DNA of 31,184 nucleotides from NCBI GenBank assembly GCA_964484185.1, contig CAZAEQ010000046.1:1-31184 (forward strand). The letters run 5' to 3'. Each line of letters starts with the position of its first letter. Positions within the stretch are counted from its first letter, which is position 1. The translations under genes were made by a program, and so were the position numbers. The stretch comes from F1-120-MAGs238 sp964484185. GTDB lineage: Bacteria; Planctomycetota; Phycisphaerae; Phycisphaerales; UBA1924. Shown piece after piece: positions 15,059 to 22,307 of this stretch. The notes beneath the pieces are model-generated. The model did not search any database. It saw only the letters and a program-made list of their open reading frames with translations, and was not told where the DNA came from.

Positions 15059-17241
15059 AGTGCAGCCTCCGCAAAGCCGGGCTGCGGCAGACAGAGATGT
15101 CGCTCAATGAAGTCTAGAAACACCGCCGAGGCGGCAAACTCAAAAGCGCGGGCACGTCCGACCGAACGTACAACATCCTGATGATCCTGTATGTCAGTAG
15201 TGACCGACGCCACATGAGTAGCGTCGGCAAGGTCTTTGTAGTAGATGTAATGTTCCCCGGCCATCAAGCTGTAATCCACGCGGAAACGGTGTGCAATCAC
15301 GAGACAACCCATCGCCATATCTCGAATCGCCAGCGAAGCAGTCGGGAGCGGCTGCTGAGGGTCGTGAAGGTGAATAACGCACTGCGTCTGCGCCAGGATT
15401 CCTCGAATCGTGCTGTCATCGAGTTCAGGATCAATGCGAGTGAAGCCTGGAATATTCGCCATGTCTCCAAGTGTTGCACTGGTGCTGCGGTGCGCGCGAC
15501 CGATATACGCCAGTGGAATTGGGCGTTTGCGCCACTGTTCGAAGGTGTCAACGCTTCGGTACTGAGCCTCATCAATCGGCAGCAACAGTGAACCAAGCAC
15601 GCGTATCGAACGTGCGGCAAGAACTCCCACTTCGCGCTGATCCAGGTGCAGGACTCCGCAGCGCCTGTCGTGGGCTGGAAACAGCTCGCTCAGATGTTCG
15701 AGTTCGCTGTTCGAAGTGGCTGCTGAAGTGTGCCCAACCACCAGACCAGGCAACGCTTCTATGTCTCTTCGTGCGAGCTGCTCAGGATTCAGCACGAATG
15801 TCACATCGGGCTTGAACGCGGCGAGAGTTTGAAACTCGCGCCGACTAGGCGGACCTTCAAGCGGCAACAACAACGGCTGCAACCGATCATTCGTTGACGG
15901 AACATGCCAGCGATAGCCGCGTGCAGGGAGCAAAAACGCTGTGCGATAGGTCTGTTTGCGAACCAGGACCGCCGAGTGGACTTTCTCAGGCAACCGCACA
16001 ACAGGCGGCCTCGCCGCCGGCTTCATCTCAATTGTCTGTGGAGCCAGCAGTGGCCGCAATACCGGCAGTCGGTTCGCAAGTTTCTCTTTGGCCTTCTGCT
16101 GCACTCTGCGAAGGGCTTCTTTCCCCGACATTTCGCGGCGTAACAGCGAGTGCAGCGGCCCTGCTAGTCGCAGCGCGCCGCGGAGCGAGACCAGCATTGC
16201 CTCGGTCGCCTGCTTGTCAATTCCGGGCGATTCAATGAGGTTTTCCAGATATGACTCAAACGCCTTTGTGCTCGCGGGCCAGTCGGGCCAGCGATTCGCT
16301 GTTGCAATCGCGCCCTCTTTCAGGGAATTCAGCAAAGCTCGATCAGTCTGGAGGCGGCGAAGGTGATCTACTACTTCAGATTCATGTCCGCGCCGCACCA
16401 CAAGGCCATTTTTCCCATGGACCATGTACTCATCATGTCCGGTGACATCTGATGTGATGGCGGTGCCGCCGCAATGGAATATTTCAAGCGGCGGGCCAAA
16501 CATGCCCTCCACAGTCGATAGTTTCACCAGGACATCGCACGAGCGATAAATGTCTCCCACGCGGCTGATCGGAACCTTTGAGAACACACGAGATGCGCCC
16601 GCATATTCGCTGCATTCACTCGAAGTCAGCAGCCACACATCATTCATGCCCGCCTGGCGGCACAAATCGATCGCCAGATCTGTTCGTTTAAACTCAACAC
16701 CAAGAGGCCCTTCAACGAGCACTCGCATCCCATTGGTTGGACGCGGAGCCTCTATCGCACCTTCAGTTGAGAAATTGACTTTGTCGATTCCATTGAGCAC
16801 CAGGCTCGCCTTGCGACCGTAGTGTCCTTCGAGATACCGCTGGATCCATGTTGCTTCAGTCACTATTGACAGCGGCATGCGATATGAATATTCCGCAAGC
16901 GCCTTCATATCGGGCTGCTCCGGCGGAAAGAACCGCGACTCGATCGATTGAACAAAATACGCATACCGCCGTGCATGCACAAACGGAATGTCATATGTAC
17001 TGCGCCACCAGGTCGCGATTGTCGCATCAAAGATGCGTTCGCGGCAATCTGCGTGACACAGCAACGGCAGCTCCATGGCCTCTGGTTTCCAGGACAGTCT
17101 TTGCGGGTCAAACTTCGCCTGCGTGACAATTGAAACCTTGTGCCCCAGCTTTGTCAGGCCAAGAGCGTGCTCCATGATGACATTCGTGCCGCCGGATATC
17201 TCGGGATACCCAAGTAGAAATGCGATGTCGTACGATTTCAT
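15055..17241 (-). CDS. Double glycosyltransferase: GT4 half fused to a CgeB-like GT-B half
   Basis: A 728-residue cytoplasmic protein with two glycosyltransferase-like halves. Residues 1 to ~340 form a GT4: a glycine-rich start (IAFLLGYPEISGGTNVIMEH), LVLNGID near 147-153, and the donor-binding EX7E motif (Glu245 and Glu253 in STVEGMFGPPLEIFHCGG). A basic, helical linker follows (~340-430). The second half (~430-728) resembles the CgeB/'glycosyl transferases group 1' type: CVIHLHDP, then SLAIRDMAMGCLVIAHRF and GEHYIYYKDLAD. Two halves could add two different sugars in alternation. It overlaps its neighbours by 4 bp on both sides. The donor and acceptor sugars are not deducible. The first half is firm; the second is less so. 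Confidence 0.8.
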   Translation of the reverse strand: MKSYDIAFLLGYPEISGGTNVIMEHALGLTKLGHKVSIVTQAKFDPQRLSWKPEAMELPLLCHADCRERIFDATIATWWRSTYDIPFVHARRYAYFVQSIESRFFPPEQPDMKALAEYSYRMPLSIVTEATWIQRYLEGHYGRKASLVLNGIDKVNFSTEGAIEAPRPTNGMRVLVEGPLGVEFKRTDLAIDLCRQAGMNDVWLLTSSECSEYAGASRVFSKVPISRVGDIYRSCDVLVKLSTVEGMFGPPLEIFHCGGTAITSDVTGHDEYMVHGKNGLVVRRGHESEVVDHLRRLQTDRALLNSLKEGAIATANRWPDWPASTKAFESYLENLIESPGIDKQATEAMLVSLRGALRLAGPLHSLLRREMSGKEALRRVQQKAKEKLANRLPVLRPLLAPQTIEMKPAARPPVVRLPEKVHSAVLVRKQTYRTAFLLPARGYRWHVPSTNDRLQPLLLPLEGPPSRREFQTLAAFKPDVTFVLNPEQLARRDIEALPGLVVGHTSAATSNSELEHLSELFPAHDRRCGVLHLDQREVGVLAARSIRVLGSLLLPIDEAQYRSVDTFEQWRKRPIPLAYIGRAHRSTSATLGDMANIPGFTRIDPELDDSTIRGILAQTQCVIHLHDPQQPLPTASLAIRDMAMGCLVIAHRFRVDYSLMAGEHYIYYKDLADATHVASVTTDIQDHQDVVRSVGRARAFEFAASAVFLDFIERHLCLPQPGFAEAAL

Positions 17242-19070
17242 CCTGGTCCCTCCCTTCCGTCAGCCCGATCGTACCTCACAAGTCCAATCAATGCGCGCGT
17301 TGTCTGTCGCAGGCAGAACGCAGGACGCTCAAGCTCTGAAAGGTGATTCCGGAGCTCGGCACGAACCATCGAGAGAGATCCACCCAGCGAGCATACTCGC
17401 TCTTCAAGCATTCCAATATCCCGAGTTTTCGCCGCAAGCGTCAGCTGCAATGAAGCGATCAGAGCATGTGCTTCGCCAAGCTGTGATTCCAGCGACGCAA
17501 TTGAAACTCTCTGCTGAGCAACATGATTGTCACGCTCAGCGAGCAGCAGCGATTGCGATTGAATGGTCGCATCGCGATTCGCAACAATCAGGTCCTGCTT
17601 GCGAATCAGATCAGTGCGATCATCAATCATCTTCGTCATGTCGATAATCGCCTTGTCGCGATCAACAATCAGGAACTCAAGATGCTTGATAAAAGCGGCA
17701 CGTTTGACAATCAAATCTGACTGCGACTTGACGAGTCCTTCATGCTCTGCGAGGCGAGCTGAAACCGCCTTCAACTGCGTATGAGCGGCATCACGCTCAT
17801 CGCCGAGTCGTTTGACCTGCGCCTGGCTTCTTGAATAACTCTCTTGAATTTCCGACATCTGTCCGACAACCTTCGCCAATTCTGCCGTCACCGTGCTGAG
17901 TTGCTGAGCGGTGGTGTTCTGCAGTGCTTTCGCGCCCTGAAGCTCGCCAGTCAGTTTCGCAACTTGCTCATTCTTCAGGGCCAACTGCTCATCGCGTTCC
18001 GACAACAATTTGCTGGCCGCACTGTGCTTGGCTATCAACACATCACGCTCTTGGATCATCTTCGATTGAGCTGCAATCTCTCGTGATTTGCTTTCGATAA
18101 TCACAGTGTTTTCGCGTATGACGCGATCGCGCTCATCAACCAGGCGTGCCTGAGACATGTTCTCTGCCCGCTTAGCCTCCAACCGCAATTCGTTCTCACG
18201 TATCAACCTGTCGCGCTCATCAACCAGACGGGATTGTGCGACATTCTCAGCCTTCTTATTCTCAAGCCGCACTTCCATCGCTTTGATGACATGGTCCCGC
18301 TCATCAATCATCTTGGTCTGATTGGCAATCGCACGGTCACGCCAGGTAATGGTCGCGCGCTCATGCTCGACCAAGTCTACTGCTGGCATTAGGTGGGTGG
18401 ATTCCGCTGGCGGAAGCAGTGACGAATTGCCGCGTGTTGCCGCGAACAGCAGCGATCCCAATCGACTTCCCCAGTCACTCTCCCGCTCAAGATCGGCGGA
18501 CCGATGACGGGAATCAAGCGGAGCCAGCACACTGGTTATGGAAAGCCAACATGTCCAGATGAAGTACGACTTAAAGTTGCCCTTGATCAGCGATTCAAGT
18601 TTCGCACGGTCAAACTGTGTTTTGTGGTATTCGTTGGGTCCATATGCAGCCGTGCACAAATCCTCAAATTCCTTCTGCGGGACCGAGCCAAGCAATACCC
18701 CATCTGGCTTCAACACTCGCGTGAACTCTGCGAGCGCCCGCTCGGGGTCTTCAAGGTGCTCAATGGTTTCAAGTGAGACAATACTGTCAAAGGTTGCATC
18801 GTCAAACGGAAGTTGATAGACATCTCCACAGACGAATTGTCGGCGCTTTCCCGAAAACTCACGCACCGCATAAACAAGTGCTTCTGGAGACTTGTCGATT
18901 CCCGTGTATGCAGTCACGCCCGGGTTGTTCATTAATATCGGCGCACCATATCCAACCCCACAGGCCGCGTCGAGCACGTGCCCGCGTGCGCCGCGCGCTG
19001 CCCACATGTATCGATGCGAGTGTTCTGCCTTCAGCAGCGGCAATACCGTTTTGGGATCAATCCGTTCCAT
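17238..19070 (-). CDS. SAM-dependent methyltransferase with long repeated coiled coil (possible O-chain terminator/ruler)
   Basis: A 610-residue protein. Residues ~1-180 form a class I methyltransferase: SAM-binding VLDAACGVGYGAP (32-44), GIDKSPEAL, CGDVYQLPFDDATFDSIV (81-98) and LETIEHLEDPERAL. From ~235 to ~550 it is a nearly continuous predicted coiled coil. An Arg-Asp motif recurs at Arg244, 258, 286, 314 and 342 and at 471, 485, 499 and 513, that is, in steps of 14 or 28 residues. The tail is Arg-rich and may bind membrane. The start is ATG 19070, two bases after the wzt stop; a longer start inside wzt is possible. Position next to wzt and this layout recall WbdD, which caps O-antigen and measures its length, but there is no kinase domain here. 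The methyltransferase call is firm; the ruler role is inferred. Confidence 0.82.
   Translation of the reverse strand: MERIDPKTVLPLLKAEHSHRYMWAARGARGHVLDAACGVGYGAPILMNNPGVTAYTGIDKSPEALVYAVREFSGKRRQFVCGDVYQLPFDDATFDSIVSLETIEHLEDPERALAEFTRVLKPDGVLLGSVPQKEFEDLCTAAYGPNEYHKTQFDRAKLESLIKGNFKSYFIWTCWLSITSVLAPLDSRHRSADLERESDWGSRLGSLLFAATRGNSSLLPPAESTHLMPAVDLVEHERATITWRDRAIANQTKMIDERDHVIKAMEVRLENKKAENVAQSRLVDERDRLIRENELRLEAKRAENMSQARLVDERDRVIRENTVIIESKSREIAAQSKMIQERDVLIAKHSAASKLLSERDEQLALKNEQVAKLTGELQGAKALQNTTAQQLSTVTAELAKVVGQMSEIQESYSRSQAQVKRLGDERDAAHTQLKAVSARLAEHEGLVKSQSDLIVKRAAFIKHLEFLIVDRDKAIIDMTKMIDDRTDLIRKQDLIVANRDATIQSQSLLLAERDNHVAQQRVSIASLESQLGEAHALIASLQLTLAAKTRDIGMLEERVCSLGGSLSMVRAELRNHLSELERPAFCLRQTTRALIGLVRYDRADGREGPG
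18060..18311 (-). repeat. Three tandem 84-bp (28-residue) coiled-coil repeats
   Basis: Residues 254-281, 282-309 and 310-337 of the methyltransferase-coiled coil protein are successive copies of a 28-residue unit built as xxDERDxxI...RLExKxAEN..QSR, with a fourth partial copy starting at 338. The copies are clear in protein but only about 60% alike in DNA between the first two, so the duplication is old or under divergence. Twenty-eight residues equal four heptads. Confidence 0.85.
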
Positions 19071-19072
19071 GA

Positions 19073-20365
19073 TTAACTTTGTACGCCCTCCGCCTTGACC
19101 GTCCATCGACGTTCAATATCGATAAGGCCGACAGCCTCCATCGTATCAACTACCTGTATGGGCTTGGTAAACTGCTCGACATAGATGCCAAACGCGCGAT
19201 CGTCATCAATTGCCACGCGGAACACATACGTCCCGGCAAGCAGCTTCAGATTCGGCAATTCAATCTCCACCGTGCCGCCATTTCCTGGCACAAACGGCGG
19301 CAGCTTATCCATCAGCGTGGTCGTGCCGCAGATATAGAACATATCGTGCCGATACAGGCTCATGACAAAGGTCACTTTGTCCGCGCCGCCCCGAAGCGTT
19401 TTATATGTGAAGCGAACTCGTGCATTCTGCCCAGTCTTGAGTTTCTCTGCTGGCTCGCCGGTTGGTCCAAGCACCTCCACCGAAGTGATTGAGAATACGT
19501 TGAGCCCAGTGAGATTCTGCTCGCCTTTGGGAAGATCAGTCTTGAACGACTTATCTGCCATCTGCGCAGACTCAATCTCTTTCTGATACTTGTCCGCAAC
19601 GACATCCGCCGATCCAAACGCCACCTGCTCGCCGCGAGAAAGATACAGACCTTGTGAGCAGAATGTCTTGATCAGATACGGGTCATGCGCAACCAGAAGA
19701 ATTGTGCAACCGCTGTCCCGTAATCTGTGAAACACTTTCGTGCACTTGCTCTTAAACGCCGCATCGCCCACAGCCAGGATCTCATCCACGATCAAAATAT
19801 CGGGATCGACATGCGCTGCAACACTGAACGCAATACGGCCGTGCATGCCGCTGGAATAGGTCTTCAGCGGCTGATCAATGAACATTCCGATATCCGCGAA
19901 CTTCTCAATCGATTCAAACTTCGCATCGATCTCATCTTTGGATAGCCCCAAGATCGCGCCATAGAGATACACGTTCTCGCGACCAGTGAACTCTGGGTTA
20001 AATCCAGATCCAAGTTCAAGCAGTGGCACGATGCGCCCATTCACTCGCACCTCGCCGGTCGACGGAGTCAGGATTCCCGAAATCATCTGCAAAAGCGTGC
20101 TCTTGCCTGCACCATTTCGTCCCAGGATTCCCAGCGTCTCGCCGCGACGAACCTCAAAGTTCACGCCCTTGACGGCCCAGAATTCCTTGAAATACGTCTT
20201 CCTCCAGCGAAACAACGCCTGTTTCAATCGATCAGCCGGATTGGTGTACATGTGGTACACCTTCCCCAGATTCCGTGCTGAAATAGCCACATCCGCGGCA
20301 ACGCCCACAGGCTTCAGGTCGCCCGCATCGACTTTCGGCATGGATGCGGCGGTGCTAGATGACAT
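19073..20365 (-). CDS. wzt: Wzt, O-antigen/polysaccharide ABC transporter ATPase with C-terminal carbohydrate-binding domain
   Basis: A 430-residue cytoplasmic ATPase that drives export of an undecaprenol-linked glycan with Wzm. Nucleotide-binding domain: Walker A GRNGAGKST (82-90), LELGSGFNPEFTGREN, signature YSSGM (170-174, the usual Wzt/TagH variant), Walker B LIVDEIL (191-197) and switch His227. After ~280 comes a beta-sandwich (FSITSVEVLGPTGEPAEKLK, then FTYKT, then LKLLAGTYVFRVAID), like the Wzt domain that binds the terminal modification of the O-chain. ATG 20365 overlaps the wzm stop region by 11 bp; an upstream TTG is less likely. The methyltransferase-coiled coil gene starts two bases after its stop. 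The transporter call is firm; carbohydrate binding follows from family knowledge. Confidence 0.93.
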   Translation of the reverse strand: MSSSTAASMPKVDAGDLKPVGVAADVAISARNLGKVYHMYTNPADRLKQALFRWRKTYFKEFWAVKGVNFEVRRGETLGILGRNGAGKSTLLQMISGILTPSTGEVRVNGRIVPLLELGSGFNPEFTGRENVYLYGAILGLSKDEIDAKFESIEKFADIGMFIDQPLKTYSSGMHGRIAFSVAAHVDPDILIVDEILAVGDAAFKSKCTKVFHRLRDSGCTILLVAHDPYLIKTFCSQGLYLSRGEQVAFGSADVVADKYQKEIESAQMADKSFKTDLPKGEQNLTGLNVFSITSVEVLGPTGEPAEKLKTGQNARVRFTYKTLRGGADKVTFVMSLYRHDMFYICGTTTLMDKLPPFVPGNGGTVEIELPNLKLLAGTYVFRVAIDDDRAFGIYVEQFTKPIQVVDTMEAVGLIDIERRWTVKAEGVQS

Positions 20366-21215
20366 CTGCAAATGCCCTCTTGCTCTTCATGAAGAACGCG
20401 TATCCAACAACGGCAAGCACAGCCGATGTCAGCAACGAAGCGAAATACCACGTAAGGTTTGGAAGTGTTCCCTGCATCGCCAGCGACCTGATTCCTTCGA
20501 TCACCTGAGCAATCGGGTTGAAGACCAGAAAGCCGCGAAGGTGTTCCGGAACATGCTCCATCGAAAAGAAAATTGGCGAGATGAAGAACATGACCGCCAG
20601 GCATAGTTCGACAACGTTCGCGATATCACGCAGAAAAACACCGAGCGCGGAAAGAATCCAGGATAGTCCCAGTGATGCCAGGCACACAGGTATCAGGAAT
20701 AGCGGCGTAAGCAAAACCGCCGGTTCTGGCGGCCGCTGTTCAATCGCAACCCATCCCACCAACCACACCGTTGCTCCGATTGCAAGAGTCACCAGTGCGA
20801 TAATGATTTCCGAAAGCGCAAAGACCTCTAGCGGAAACACCATCTTCTTCACGTAGTTAGTGTGTCCAACAATCACGGTTGATGCCCGCGCTGTCATGTC
20901 GCGAAAAAGTCCAAACACCAGCAATCCAATAAACATGGAAAGTGCAAAAGAGCCGAGTCTCTCAGTTTCAACTGCTCGGTTCCACTTGTTCGGGAATATC
21001 ACCGCAAACACAAATGTGTATACGCTCAAAAGCAGCAGGGGCGTAAGCACCGACCACACTATCCCAAGCCGCTGTGACTTATATTTCGCTTCGATCTCGC
21101 GCCGCGCAAACTGCCACGCCAAGTCCTTGTGGGAGTGCAAGTTGCGCACCATTGTCACCGGATTCAGGTAACTCACAATCGAGCGCGGCTTGTCAGAAAA
21201 CACAATTTCTGCCAT
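20355..21215 (-). CDS. wzm: Wzm, ABC-2 type polysaccharide export permease
   Basis: A 286-residue inner-membrane permease forming the channel with Wzt. The start region LNPVTMVRNLHSHKDLAWQF, then EIEAKYKSQRLGIVWSVLTP, is the conserved cytoplasmic gate and coupling part of O-antigen ABC-2 permeases. About six membrane helices follow, including LLLLSVYTFVFAVIF, SMFIGLLVFGLF, IIIALVTLAIGATVWLVGWV, LTPLFLIPVCLASLGLSWIL, VVELCLAVMFFISPIFFSM and WYFASLLTSAVLAVVGYAFF. LRGFLVFNPIAQVIEGIR is also typical. ATG 21215 is preferred; ATG 21278 would add 21 residues with no family match. It is first in the glycan cluster. Confidence 0.92.
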   Translation of the reverse strand: MAEIVFSDKPRSIVSYLNPVTMVRNLHSHKDLAWQFARREIEAKYKSQRLGIVWSVLTPLLLLSVYTFVFAVIFPNKWNRAVETERLGSFALSMFIGLLVFGLFRDMTARASTVIVGHTNYVKKMVFPLEVFALSEIIIALVTLAIGATVWLVGWVAIEQRPPEPAVLLTPLFLIPVCLASLGLSWILSALGVFLRDIANVVELCLAVMFFISPIFFSMEHVPEHLRGFLVFNPIAQVIEGIRSLAMQGTLPNLTWYFASLLTSAVLAVVGYAFFMKSKRAFADVI

Positions 21216-21286
21216 GGATCGTCCCAAGGCTGGCAGGATGCACAGCTTCACACATGCGGATTCGTCAGCCTGATCCATACGGGACC

Positions 21287-21318
21287 CTGACACCGCAAGG
21301 AACAATCGTAGGTGTCAG
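21287..21318. terminator. Inverted repeat between alpha/beta hydrolase stop and wzm
   Basis: CTGACACC (21287-21294) and GGTGTCAG (21311-21318) can pair across a 16-base loop. It is about 75 bp past the hydrolase stop and just upstream of wzm. With no T-run on the minus strand it is a weak terminator candidate; it could also be an operator for the glycan cluster. Confidence 0.3.
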
Positions 21319-21391
21319 TCGCGCTCAGCGTCGACCTGATCATCCACGCAATCCCAACCAAACAAGAACCTTCGCAATGTGCGTGATATGT

Positions 21392-22285
21392 CTAGTTTCC
21401 AGACTTCTTAGCAAAGGCCTCTTCAAAGAACCTCGCAATTGCATGCTTTGTTGATGGTTCGGTTGCGAGCACATCATTGTGCCCAGCTCCGGCGACTCGG
21501 ATCATCTGCACTTGGCACCCGCCGTCTCGCGCAGCTTTGACGAGGACATTGCTATGTTTGAACCTCACGACCGTATCGCGATCACCATGAACGATCATCA
21601 GTGGCCGCTGCCCTATGGCGCGAACTGAGCGAGCGGGATCAAGCCCCGCATCGATCAAATTCCGACCCAGGTCTCGAGCGTGGTCAAAAGCCACTTCGCG
21701 CCAGCTTGAAAATGCCGAGACCAGACAACACGCTCGAATATCTTGCATCTCTGCCGTCAATGCAGAAGCGAAGGCCCCGCCAAGACTAATGCCAATAGCG
21801 CCAATTCGTTCTGAATCAACATCGCTTCGCGTAAGCAAGTAGCGATACGCCGCGCGAGTATCTCGCGCAAGTGCATCACGCCCTAATGGCGCTGCGGACT
21901 TCTGTGATCGTCCAAAAGAGCGATAATCAAATGTAAGTACACTGATTCCGCTCGCCGGGAGAAACGCCGTCGCCCCAGAATGTCCCGCAACCGAGCCTGC
22001 ATTGCCATGAGAATGTAACACCACGGGACCGCGTTCCCCGGCGGCGAGCGACTTGCCTCGAATGAACCATCCGTGCAACCGAAAACCATCTTCCGTCACG
22101 AAGTACACATCCTCGGCCCCGGCCGGAGTCGCCGCTACCAGAGGCATTGGATGATAAAACGCGATCGACTCAGGAAAGCCTGTGAGGCGAAGCAGAAAAA
22201 CGATGATTGCAAACGCGGTTGCCACCTGCAAGTGTACTTGGGAGTTTCCGCCCAGGCCTTGCTGCAGATCGAGTTTCGCAACCAC
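21392..22285 (-). CDS. Membrane-anchored alpha/beta hydrolase
   Basis: A 297-residue serine hydrolase. One hydrophobic segment near residues 18-36 (VHLQVATAFAIIVFLLRLTG) probably anchors it in the membrane. The fold then shows GFRLHGWFIRG, HSHGNAGS (oxyanion region), LTFDYRSFGRS, the nucleophile elbow GISLGG (Ser167), the acid in VHGDRDTVV (Asp237) and the catalytic His in GAGHND (His269). The family includes BAAT-like esterases and peptidases; the substrate is unknown. The start is GTG 22285, only 22 bp after the acnA stop, so the gene is likely read through from acnA. Fold and triad are clear; function is not. Confidence 0.85.
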   Translation of the reverse strand: MVAKLDLQQGLGGNSQVHLQVATAFAIIVFLLRLTGFPESIAFYHPMPLVAATPAGAEDVYFVTEDGFRLHGWFIRGKSLAAGERGPVVLHSHGNAGSVAGHSGATAFLPASGISVLTFDYRSFGRSQKSAAPLGRDALARDTRAAYRYLLTRSDVDSERIGAIGISLGGAFASALTAEMQDIRACCLVSAFSSWREVAFDHARDLGRNLIDAGLDPARSVRAIGQRPLMIVHGDRDTVVRFKHSNVLVKAARDGGCQVQMIRVAGAGHNDVLATEPSTKHAIARFFEEAFAKKSGN

Positions 22286-22307
22286 TTCTACAGATTGTTT
22301 CTACTGA

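Noticed and set aside
19071..19106. Starting the methyltransferase-coiled coil gene at 19106
   Set aside because: This would overlap wzt by 34 bp and adds residues outside the methyltransferase fold. ATG 19070, two bases after the wzt stop, is simpler.
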